Source: Chara braunii | Lineage: Eukaryota; Streptophyta; Charophyceae; Charales; Characeae | NCBI GenBank assembly: GCA_003427395.1 | Contig: BFEA01000524.1 | Location: forward strand, 875,890 to 897,519 | DNA: 21,630 bases | Direction: 5' to 3' | Shown here: positions 1 through 6,967 of the stretch, piece after piece | Position numbering within the stretch: position 1 is the first letter of the stretch | Layout: every line of letters begins with the position of its first letter | Notes under the pieces: generated by a model | What the model was told of the DNA's origin: nothing | Databases searched by the model: none | What the model saw: the letters and a program-made list of their open reading frames with translations, nothing else | Program-made: the position numbers and the translations under genes

Positions 1-165
1 CTTGTCTCCTCCCCCCCCCCACACACACATGTCTTGGGCGTGCTTGTTCCCCCCCCCCCCCCTTCTTAACCGTCTCGATGAACAACAGATCTGATCGAAG
101 CAGATACTGCATTTCATCGTGTGGGGGGGACGGAGGGGGGAGAGGCGTATAGTTAGTCAGGCTGG

Positions 166-168
<3 letters not shown>

Positions 169-203
<35 letters not shown>
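169..203. repeat. (CT)n microsatellite, B unit
   Basis: Uninterrupted CT dinucleotide run inside the first, partial satellite unit. It is followed by a CG/CA alternating stretch (about 207-226) that could adopt Z-DNA. Confidence 0.95.
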
Positions 204-206
<3 letters not shown>

Positions 207-423
207 CGCGCGCGCGCGCGCACACAAACGTGCTGCTTTTTTCTTTTTTCAAATAAAAAGGTCTCAAATCTCTCGATGGACCACGGACCAGATACGAAAC
301 TGAACAGAGCAGGTACTACACTTGATCACGTGGGGGGAAGAATGGATTTGAGACTGATCGTAGCAGATATTACACTCGATCGTGTGGGGGAAGGGGGGGG
401 GAGATGCACATCAGTTAGGTTGT

Positions 424-426
<3 letters not shown>

Positions 427-461
<35 letters not shown>
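427..461. repeat. (CT)n microsatellite, A unit
   Basis: Uninterrupted CT run in the first full A unit of the satellite. Confidence 0.95.
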
Positions 462-463
<2 letters not shown>

Positions 464-710
464 CCATGTCTTGCGCAAACCATCTCGATGGACCTCTCTC
501 CCTTTTGCTTGCTCGTGCGCGCACACATGCGGGCTTTTTTTTTCTTTTCTAAAATAAAAAGTTATTGATGGACCACAGATCAGATACTACGGTTGATGTG
601 GGGGGGGGAGGATTGGATATGAAACTGATTGAAGCATATACTACACTTTATCGCGTGGGGGTGAGGAGGGGCGGGAGAAGGGGGGAGCCCCATAGTTACT
701 TCGGTTGGGT

Positions 711-744
<34 letters not shown>

Positions 745-774
745 GCTCTCTCGCTCTCTCTCTCACTCGCTCGC
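711..774. repeat. Imperfect (CT)n microsatellite, B unit
   Basis: CT run interrupted by TT and by GCTC steps, in the second B unit. Confidence 0.9.
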
Positions 775-986
775 TCGTGCACGCACGTGCTGTTTTTTTC
801 TTTTCTAAAATTAAAAGGTCTCGAATGTCTCGATGGACCACGGATCAGATATGAAACTGAACGGAGCAGGTATTACACTTGATCGTGTGGGGGGGAGATC
901 GGTTATTAAACTGATTAATGCAGAAACTGCACGTTCATTTGGGGGGGGGGCGGGAAGGGGAGAAGGCCCATTGTTAGTTAGGTTGG

Positions 987-988
<2 letters not shown>

Positions 989-1042
<54 letters not shown>
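989..1042. repeat. (CT)n microsatellite, second A unit
   Basis: CT run of about 54 bp in the second complete A unit, longer than the equivalent tract in the first A unit. This suggests independent slippage in each unit. Confidence 0.95.
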
Positions 1043-1046
<4 letters not shown>

Positions 1047-1270
1047 GTCTTGTGCAAACCATCTCGATGGATCTCTCACCCTTTCACTCGCTCGTGCACG
1101 TGCGTGGTTTTCTTTTCTTTTCTAAAGTAAGAAGGTATCAATGGACCACGGATCAGATACTACGCTTGATCTTGTGGTGGGGAGGATCTGATATGAAACT
1201 GATCGAAGCATATACTACACTTGACCGCATGGGGGTGAAGGGGGGAGCTGCATAGTCACTTCGGTTGGGT

Positions 1271-1296
1271 TCTCTCTCTCTCTCTCTCTCTCTCTC
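1271..1296. repeat. (CT)n microsatellite, third B unit
   Basis: Short CT run in the last B unit of the satellite. Confidence 0.9.
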
Positions 1297-1456
1297 GTGC
1301 ACACATGCTGTTTTTTTCTTTTCTAAAATGAAAAGGTATCGAATCTCTCGATGGACCACGGATCAGAGATGAAACTGAACAGAGCAGGTATTACACTTGA
1401 TCGTGTGGGGGGGAAGATCGGATATGAAACTGATCAAAGAAGATACTACACGTTCA

Positions 1457-1695
1457 CTGGCGTCGTGACACTGTCCAAGAAAGGAACTACGCAACGACTC
1501 TTTATTGGGTACACACAGACGTTTATTCCCTGCCTTGTCAAGGAACAGCAAGCCATCGACCAACACAAACTCGTCGGAGGTGGTCTTGTCCTTTGCCTCG
1601 AGTCTGCGTATGATCTCAGCCATGAACGGATCCTCATGATAGGCTTCCACCAAGGATTGAGCCGCATCGACCGCAAGTCCAAACTCAGTAATCAA
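1457..1695 (-). pseudogene. gypsy pol: RNase H-integrase linker, truncated
   Basis: The frame reads from an ITEFGLA segment through VEAYHEDPFMAEIIRRLEAKD and LVDGLLFLDKAGNKRLCVPN to FLGQCHDAS. This is the region just before and into the HHCC zinc-binding domain of gypsy integrases (family knowledge). Only its first His remains, and homology stops at about 1457 where satellite DNA begins. The translated tail beyond that point comes from satellite and is not integrase. The catalytic DDE core is absent. Confidence 0.8.
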
Positions 1696-1697
1696 CG

Positions 1698-1785
1698 GCC
1701 CAGGAAGTCTGGTGTACGCGACAACGCATCAGCAACCTTGTACTCCCCTTTGATATATTGTGGCTCAAAGTCATACTGCTCTATT
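1698..1785 (-). pseudogene. gypsy pol: RNase H C-terminal segment (VADALSR motif)
   Basis: A short open stretch too small to stand out as an ORF encodes an IEQYDFEPQYIKGEY segment followed by VADALSR, the conserved tail of the gypsy RNase H/connection region. It lies in a different frame from the RNase H block upstream. About eight residues expected between the QPVLS segment and this piece are missing, so a small out-of-frame deletion near 1780-1790 is inferred. It ends at an in-frame TGA just before the integrase linker. Confidence 0.7.
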
Positions 1786-2282
1786 AGAGAGTACCGGTTG
1801 GGTCTTCATCCACCTTAGGGTTTGATGATCAATCCTGACGTAGAAGAATCGCCCAAGGAGGTAGTGCCTCCAGTGAGTCGGCACTTTGTAAATCGCATAG
1901 AGTTCCTTCTCATAGGTGGACTTAGCCAACTTATGAGAGGGCATCTTTTTTACATGTACTCTACAGGCCTCAACTTCTTCCCCTCCTGATGCGCAAGCAC
2001 GGCTCCAATGCAATATTGGCTGGCATCCGTTGTCACAATGAACGTTTTGTCAGGATCAGGCAGCTTCAAGACCTCGAGGTGAGTGAGGGCATGCTTCAAA
2101 TGTTTGAAAGCATCCTCACACCTGTCTGTCCACTCCCATGGGGTGTCAAGGCGTGTGAGATCCGACAAGGGCGCGACCACTATGCTATAGTTCTGCACAA
2201 AATTGCAGTAGTAGCTAGTCATACCCAAGGACCTCACCTCAGTCACAGACTGAGGACGCGGCCAGTCACGAATACTGACCAC
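1771..2282 (-). pseudogene. gypsy pol: RNase H domain, frameshifted
   Basis: Two overlapping frames together cover the domain. Frame one (2282-1950) has the end of the RT thumb/connection, then TTDASQYCIGAVLAHQEGKK and RPVEYM; the DAS is the first RNase H acidic motif. Frame two (about 1945-1771) has KKMPSHKLAKSTYEKELYAI, WRHYLLGRFF and DHQTLRWM, which carry the second and third acidic positions (E in YEKEL, D in DHQTL). The frame changes at about 1945-1950 in an A/T run, so one base was lost or gained there. The remaining acidic residues look conserved, which suggests relatively recent breakage. Confidence 0.85.
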
Positions 2283-2385
2283 CTTCGTGTCATCGGGAGT
2301 AGCTAGTCATACCCAAGGACCTCACCTCAGTCACATACTGAGGACACGGCCAGTCACAAATACTGACCACCTTCGTGTCATCGGG
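2210..2385. repeat. 88-bp tandem duplication inside gypsy pol
   Basis: Positions 2210-2297 and 2298-2385 are direct copies starting AGTAGCTAGTCATACCC and ending GTGTCATCGGG. They differ at about three positions (CAGACTG/CATACTG, GACGCGG/GACACGG, CACGAAT/CACAAAT). The unit is 88 bp, not a multiple of three, so it throws the RT-RNase H junction out of frame. The duplicated coding segment spans the end of RT, around SICDWPCPQ and EVRSLGMTSY. Confidence 0.95.
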
Positions 2386-3159
2386 CTTCAATCCCTCCGG
2401 GGAAATCTCATGACCCAGGTACAAGATCCGTGTACGGCCAAACTCACACTTCTCCCGGTTAATCTTGAACCGGTGCTGCCGAAGGAGACTGGGTACTTTA
2501 TCTAAATGGGTTACATGCTCCTCGACAGTCCTACTAAAAATAAGTATGTCGTTGACGTACACGATGACAAACTTATCTTAGTCATGAAAAATCCGGTTCA
2601 TCGCGTGCTGAAAGGTGCCAGGCAAATTGCAAAGGCCGAAAGGCATCACCACAAACTTGTACAGACCGTACTTAGTCTTAGAAGCAGTTTTGCGTTGATC
2701 CTCGGGCTGGATTGCAATCTGATGGTACTCTGACTTCAAATCTATCTTATTGAAGTATCGACACCCTTGCACTCGGTCCAATAAGTCATCGATGCGCGGT
2801 AGGGGCTCTGCGTTCTTCACAATGATGGCATTGAGGCCCCTATAGTCAACGCGCATCCTCAACGTTCCCCCCTTCTTTGGTACAAATAAGACAGGAGATC
2901 CATAAGGGGAGACACTCGACCGCATCCAACCCTTCTCTATAAGATCCTTGAGTTGTCGACAAAGCTCATCAAGCTCCACTAGAGACATCCGATAGATCCT
3001 ACCCTTCAGAATACTAGAACCTGGGATAATCTCTAGCGCATGGACGACCTCCCTCTCAACAACCCCTTTCGGCTCTTCAAATAGATCCGGGTATTTAGCG
3101 ACCACTCTCTCTATCTCTGGAGGCATTTTCACCGGCTCACCCTCTGTAGAGACATACAC
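2290..3159 (-). pseudogene. gypsy pol: reverse transcriptase, catalytically damaged
   Basis: RNA-dependent DNA polymerase domain of a Ty3/gypsy element. In order: WMRSSVSPYGSPVLFVPKK (RT block 1), RVDYRGLNAI, RYFNKIDLKSEYHQI with the first catalytic Asp, TKYGLYKFVVMPFGL and FQHAMNRIF, then after an in-frame TAA (2580-2578) the active-site strand YVND (2559-2548), and the thumb with KINREKCEFG and YLGHEIS. The expected [YF]xDD box reads YVND, with AAC (Asn) where an Asp codon belongs, which should abolish polymerisation. FNKIDLKSEYHQ also departs from the usual FSKIDLKSGYHQ. The two halves on either side of the stop are in the same frame. Apparent starts at 3159 and 2562 are GTG codons inside the polyprotein, not true initiation sites. 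Confidence 0.95.
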
Positions 3160-3663
3160 TTAGTACATACCCTCCTTCGAATTTTGCTTATAATAATTAT
3201 AGAATGTGGACGCACACATGGACCCATAGGACTCGATCAGACTACTAGTTTTATGCGTACGCAATCTGGCAGTCCCTCCACCGAGCAACATGTGTTTGAC
3301 TGCTTTTCGGTCCCAGTCAAACTGGGGCTGTGCACCCGAAACGTAGTACATACCAAGCAAGATATCCATAGGGAGATCATCGTTCACGAGGAGCAAGATT
3401 TTATCCCGCAGTTCCCCTCCCGTGTATGGGAAACGACACTCTACATCTTTTCGACAGTCATTGACTACCATGCGCTGTTTGTTGGCACAAGTCGACTCCA
3501 CGGGTCGACTGAGGCGCTGCACTTGCCCCTGTAAGCGCAACCGATCAACACAAGCACGACTGATAAAGTTCCTCGTCAAGCATGTATCGTAGAAGGCCCC
3601 AGCCTTCCGACAACCTATAACTACCTCGCCGACGAACAAATCACCCTTAGGAGCTTTAGCCAT
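3160..3663 (-). pseudogene. gypsy pol: retropepsin-like aspartic protease
   Basis: The frame starts at an internal Met (MAKAPKG) and carries GAFYDTCLTRNFISRA at about residues 22-37. This matches the retropepsin motif hydrophobic-D-[TS]-G-A-[TS] with the Gly changed to Cys. About 70 residues later comes DLPMDILLGMYY, the second conserved hydrophobic-hydrophobic-Gly motif, and then FDWDRK. Such proteases process Gag-Pol (family knowledge). The frame ends in a TAA at 3162-3160 and continues in the same frame into reverse transcriptase, so the stop is a nonsense mutation rather than the natural end. Start choice is nominal, since the domain would be released from a polyprotein. Confidence 0.85.
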
Positions 3664-3989
3664 GGTCGTCCAAAAAGCTAGCGGGTTTGATCTAGACCAC
3701 TCCTCTTTCTCCTCTTAGGATTCGAACACATTGAACATAGTATCAATTGGTCTGAATGTGCTCGTCGGACGACGTCAAAGTCAATGGCTTGGGCGATCTC
3801 CTGAGAAGGTGAGGGTGTATCCACCTTCTCGACCCTAGCAGGAACAACGACAATTCCTACTGGCCCGACGTGTTTCCCGAAGCAGTGCCAAAAATGTTGG
3901 CAACGTTGCTACCTTGGGAAGCGGAGGAGGTATGCGTCTGTCCCATCGTAGGCGGAATCTTTTCCGTGGCCTTACGGTTCCTGCACTTG
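3664..3989 (-). pseudogene. gypsy gag-pol linker between zinc knuckle and protease
   Basis: The minus strand is open through a Ser/Thr-rich, low-complexity stretch (TMGQTHTSSASQGSN) and on to VPARVEKVDTPSPSQEIAQA. It reaches a TAG shortly upstream of the MAKAPKG Met. No catalytic motif is visible. It is treated as the linker of the same element because it sits between the knuckle and the protease on the same strand. Confidence 0.6.
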
Positions 3990-3991
3990 AA

Positions 3992-4036
3992 CTGCGTATC
4001 GCCATATTGCCACAGCGAATACAAGCTATTCGGGCG
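3992..4036 (-). pseudogene. Nucleocapsid CCHC zinc knuckle, broken
   Basis: Immediately beyond the plastid insert, the minus strand encodes a CIRCG start in one frame and QYGDTQFKC in the next. Together they match the spacing of a CX2CX4HX4C knuckle, followed by basic RNRK. The two halves are offset by one base, so a 1-bp deletion lies between them. The His position reads GAT (Asp) instead of CAT. Zinc knuckles of this type bind element RNA in gag nucleocapsid. Its position on the distal side of the insert shows that the insert interrupts gag. Confidence 0.65.
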
Positions 4037-4318
4037 TACCGACTGGATTTCCATCTTGATTAATAATTACTGTTGCATTATCATCGAACCGAATTGTTAT
4101 ACCACTTTTCCTTTTGATTCCTTTATGTGTACGGACTACTACTGCTTTTACTGTTTCAGATTGCTTAATTGACATATTAGGAATTGCCTCNTTTACCACT
4201 GCAATAATTGTATCCCCTATATTAGCATATTTGCAGTTACTACTATTTAGTACTCGTATACACATTAGTTTTCTTGACTATTGTCAGCTGCATTCAGAAA
4301 AGATCGAGTTTGGATCAT
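4037..4318 (-). pseudogene. rpl14: Plastid ribosomal protein uL14 fragment
   Basis: uL14 is a large-subunit ribosomal protein encoded in plastid genomes. The minus strand starts MIQTRSFLNAADNS at 4318. It then shifts frame and continues [67 protein letters not shown], which are recognisable uL14 segments in order. About 95 of roughly 122 residues are present; the C-terminus is cut at about 4037, where gag sequence resumes. A gap of about four bases at the GAR of the DNSGARKL segment explains the frame change. One codon contains the ambiguous base at 4191. This is a nuclear pseudogene copy, not a functional gene. Confidence 0.9.
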
Positions 4319-4344
4319 TTTTTCTCACCAGTAATTGACTTTAA

Positions 4345-4472
4345 TATTGAGAAACAGAGTACGCTATGCTAAGGTTCGTTATATCGAAAAATTCCGTCTT
4401 GTTAGGCATGGATTGACACATCGAACTACCTACGTGGATGAAGGCCTCTACAGTCTAATCACAACGACGCAA
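4345..4472 (-). other. 5' part of plastid trnI-GAU group II intron
   Basis: The sequence directly after the exon (TTGCGTCGTTGTG, then GTAGTTCGATGTG and TTAGCATAGCGTACTC) keeps the landmarks of the streptophyte plastid trnI intron in the right order and spacing, from memory of that intron. It breaks off before 4318, where rpl14 begins. No 3' intron end or second exon is found, so splicing is impossible. Confidence 0.7.
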
Positions 4473-4510
4473 TTATCAGGGGCGCGCTCTACCAGCTGAG
4501 CTAATAGCCC
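4473..4510 (-). pseudogene. trnI-GAU: Plastid tRNA-Ile(GAU) 5' exon
   Basis: The 38 nt from GGGCTATTAGCTCAG to CCCCTGATAA form the acceptor 5' strand, D arm and anticodon 5' stem. The anticodon GAT sits at tRNA positions 34-36 (4477-4475). The exon ends one or two bases after the anticodon, the conserved intron site in plastid trnI-GAU. The 3' exon (T arm and acceptor 3' strand) is absent, so no tRNA can form. Confidence 0.92.
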
Positions 4511-4575
4511 ACCATTTTTAGAGATTAGGCCCCTCACCTTATTCGTTCTGAATTATGATTTTGAGAAATTCTCTC

Positions 4576-5785
4576 CACGCGTCCTCAGTAAGCCCCGCTT
4601 TCTCCCATGGAGGAGCATTCGGGTCTACTTCACTCTTTGCCCGGGAAACTCCATTGCGTCTACCGGTTGCCTTACCTTTTTGCATTGAGGCAGCAACTGC
4701 TCCACCCACTGAAGCTTCTGCGCTACCCGACTCTGACCCTACTCCCACCTGGAAGTCCTCGTTTAATTCTATGGTAGCACCATCGTTGTCAACGAACATG
4801 ATTTTCCCCATGGCTTTCAAGTTAGGAGCCAGTGTCTTCTTCCCACCATCCGTAGTGGATTGGTGTCCATTCCCGATCTTTGCTCATAGATCTAGGGCCT
4901 TCTTGCTAAACGAGGGAAAGTTGTGGATTGTGATCATGGCCTTACTTGCCATCTGATTCCTGATCTCCGTAGGGAGGCACCTCGATAAAGTGGTGAGTAA
5001 GACCTGGGGGTCGTAACGTACGTCAGGAACACAAATCAGACGCTCTACCGCGTTTGTGGCATCCCTTACTGACCTAAACTTCCTTCAGCTTAGGGTCAAT
5101 ATCCCGTCGGTGGTCTTTTGAGCCTCGTGGGGGTCATGCCACCTTTCCTCCACCAGCTTCATGAAGTCATCCAGTCTCTGGGTGACTGCCCAAGCGAGGA
5201 AGTCATGATCGTACCCCTGTAACTGCACGTACCCACCTAACCACCTCGCTGCACTCCCCTCAAGATAGGAGGCAGCCACGAGCACTTCCTCGTGAGGCGA
5301 GGTTAACTTGCACTTCACGTAGACTGAATCCTCAACCATGTGTTGAGGTCATCACCCTTCTTATAACCTGCAAAGGGTTTGGGTGATGTGATGGCAATCT
5401 TTGGAACCCATTGTCCTTGTCCTCGGACCTGCGCAACTCCAGGATGTGGGGCCTGGGGTGCAGGCCGCTGCACTTGCTGCTATTGGGGTTGGGTGCCCTG
5501 CGATTGTGCTGGAGGTTGGGAGAACACTGTCTCAACAGGAATCTGTACACTAGGACCTGCTGAGAACCCGCCTGTCAAAGGCATAACAAGATGGAAAGTG
5601 GCCTGTACCGACACCGAAGGAAGTGTAGATGGTACTACCCCGGTTACCCGTGGGACAAAGCGAGGAGGTTGTACCATAGGCCAAGCACCTGGTCTGAATG
5701 GTGATGGTGTAACCTGAATACCCCCAACCAGCACGGGCAGATTTGTTTGAATGTCCTGTAAAAGAGCCGTGTGGTAATCCTGCAT
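4576..5785 (-). pseudogene. gypsy gag: capsid region and C-terminal spacer
   Basis: A Pro/Gln-rich segment (about 5785-5480) leads into IAITSPKPFAGYKKGDDLNTW (about 5400-5338). A one-base loss then shifts to VKCKLTSPHEEV, AASYLEGSAARWL, FLAWAV and DFMKLVEERWHDPHEAQKTT, a retrotransposon gag capsid pattern (W and ERW landmarks). Further on come VERLICVPDVRYDPQVLL and LPTEIRNQM, a TGA at 4886-4884, and KAMGKIMFVDNDG with an acidic/Ser-rich spacer ending APPWEKAGLTEDAWREF at about 4576. The plastid insert separates this from its zinc knuckle. Several stops and frameshifts make it non-coding. The protein would form the virus-like particle of the element. Confidence 0.8.
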
Positions 5786-6250
5786 CTCTACTACATCTAG
5801 CAGGGTCGTCCTAACGGTCCTTCAACGATTTGTGTAGCCACATCATCATCCATATTCGTCAAGTCCATCTCCTCTAACTACCTCAACTCCGCTTCTCTTC
5901 ACTGCATCCTCGCTCTACATTTAATCATTCTCTTCTTCTCTCTTCACGAGCGCTGGTTCGCTGAATGGCGACCTCCTCAGGAGTTAACACTACTAGCTGG
6001 CTAGCCATCACACCAGCGGACTGACTCTAGGCTTGTGCAATCGTTAAACCTACAGGCCTTAAACTACTAGCCTGGGAACTCTACTGCATCCCGAAACTAC
6101 TCACTTGAGAGCCCTGTTGTGCAGAAGTGGGCATTGCGTTGCCTCTCTTGCGAAAGCCCTGCTTGCCTTTGCGTCCCTGTCCCTCCTCTGTTGACGCTGC
6201 CTTTCCCTAGCCTGTCTGAACAGGAGGTGGTCTCCCTCGGCTCCTAAAGC
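5786..6250 (-). pseudogene. Probable gypsy gag N-terminal region, stop-riddled
   Basis: One minus-strand frame (about 6160-5935) stays readable with only scattered stops: KQGFRKRGNAMPTSAQQGS, SSQASSLRPVGLTIAQ, SAGVMASQLVVLTPEEVAIQ, SAREERRR. It is rich in Gln/Ser and charged residues and sits directly upstream of the capsid on the same strand. Its stops include TAG where CAG would fit a Gln-rich context. Assignment to gag rests on position and composition, not a domain. How far it extends past 6250 cannot be told. Confidence 0.45.
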
Positions 6251-6950
6251 TACCTAAACCAATGGTAGTCTGCGGCTCGACGAACGCAAGATCCGATTGT
6301 CCGGATCAGGGTACTCTCCACTGCTCATATAATACAACACTATACACTGTCTGCACTACGACACACTCGATTGCCTACCGCAGCGTAGTGGTCAAACCAT
6401 TTTAAAATAAATAAAAATAATTAATCGATGGCGTTATCTATTGATACACAGTTGGGTCCATTAGGTGAGTCCAGATTCCTACAAACGAAACTACTTTATT
6501 TGACTAGTCCGCAAACAGAGAGCAAATACGGAAAAACAAATTGTTATACCTATGTTGTTTGTCAGATGTGCTAATGGCACATTATGGCAGTAACATGTAA
6601 CTAATCAAAATAAAAATAGCATCGTTTGCATGGCTGTTTGCGAAGTGGAATTGTTCCCGAACTTGTCACCTGAAATCTACCCCTCCCCCAGTTCTTCTTG
6701 ATGTCACTTTACGTCAGCGTTCCTGAGCAATCCGGATGGCGCTGGTGTCTAAAGGTGTGCACGACCCACCCCTCTGCCCCAAGTTAATGCTGAGCTGGCC
6801 AGACCTGCACCATATTTACCCTCGCGTGCAGCGAGCCTTACACCGACCAATTCGCTGATCAAGAGGCAGCTTAAGGACGGCCCCCGAGGTCCTCAGGAAC
6901 TATTTAACGTCGCAAACAGGACGACGATCACATCCAATGGAAGGTAACCG
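6251..6950. other. Unclassified spacer DNA
   Basis: No convincing reading frame, RNA gene or repeat was found. There is an AT-rich stretch at about 6400-6420 (TTTTAAAATAAATAAAAATAATTAATCG) and otherwise mixed-composition DNA. It may hold the decayed leader of the gypsy element next door, but nothing shows that directly. Confidence 0.4.
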
Positions 6951-6954
6951 CCGG

Positions 6955-6967
6955 TATTTATTTATAG
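6955..6967 (-). promoter_or_regulatory. TATA-like box, repeat copy 1
   Basis: The minus strand reads CTATAAATAAATA just upstream of CCGGCGG. The homologous place in the other copy of this dispersed repeat (10531-10540) keeps TCTATAAAG. Conservation in both copies hints at a promoter of the mobile element. No transcript evidence exists. Confidence 0.3.

Larger units (their letters stand above)
1..1456. repeat. Alternating A/B satellite array with (CT)n blocks
   Basis: The anchor GATGGACCACGG (first copy degenerate) recurs at about 78, 275, 567, 832, 1140 and 1350. The intervals are about 197, 292, 265, 308 and 210 bp, so short (B) and long (A) units alternate. Every unit has a GATATGAAACTGATCGAAGC-like core, a G-run, a GGTTGGGTTCTCT lead into a (CT)n tract, and a tail of CGTGC... 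plus TTTTTTCTTTTCTAAAATAAAAAGG. A units carry an extra segment after the CT tract (TCTTGTGCAAACCATCTCGATGG) that B units lack. The last A unit is cut at about 1456, where retrotransposon sequence begins. Reading frames in this region are low-complexity products of the CT tracts and I do not regard them as genes. Confidence 0.85.
4037..4575 (-). other. Plastid-derived DNA (NUPT-like chimera) inside gypsy gag
   Basis: The stretch is AT-rich compared with the gag and pol DNA on either side. On the minus strand it holds a plastid trnI-GAU 5' exon (4510-4473), the first part of the trnI group II intron (4472 to about 4345), and then the start and most of plastid rpl14 (4318-4037). trnI-GAU normally lies in the rRNA operon and rpl14 in the ribosomal-protein cluster, so the piece joins two distant plastid loci. 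The core 4037-4510 is well supported. The edge toward gag is uncertain: gag similarity ends near 4576, and 4511-4575 could be plastid rRNA-spacer DNA or filler. An ambiguous base (n) lies at 4191. Confidence 0.85.
1457..6250 (-). mobile_element. Decayed Ty3/gypsy LTR retrotransposon (gag-pol remnant)
   Basis: Read on the minus strand, the order is gag (about 6250-4576), nucleocapsid zinc knuckle (about 4030-3992), aspartic protease (3663-3163), reverse transcriptase (3159-2290), RNase H (2282-1771) and the linker into integrase (1695-1457). PR-RT-RH-INT is the Ty3/gypsy order. The integrase core, any chromodomain and the 3' LTR are missing, because sequence changes abruptly to satellite at about 1457. 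Damage includes stops at 3162-3160 and 2580-2578, frameshifts in gag and near RNase H, an 88-bp tandem duplication in pol, and a plastid DNA insert between capsid and zinc knuckle. The copy cannot encode a working element. Which LTR belonged to it is unclear; the minus-oriented LTR-like repeat at 7609-8556 is a candidate. Confidence 0.9.

Noticed and set aside
1-1456. CRISPR-like array
   Set aside because: The repeats are long, carry microsatellites and alternate in length, with no unique spacers of constant size; the window is eukaryotic.
276-1818. Several frames of 60-155 codons on both strands of the satellite
   Set aside because: They are translations of (CT)n tracts and repeated units (runs of Ser-Leu or Arg-Glu), recur in each unit and show no domain.
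1989-3534. Plus-strand frames opposite the gypsy pol region
   Set aside because: They are antisense shadows of the RT, RNase H and protease frames and have no family motifs.
3870-4338. Plus-strand frames across the plastid insert
   Set aside because: Antisense to rpl14 and the zinc knuckle region; the minus strand explains the sequence.
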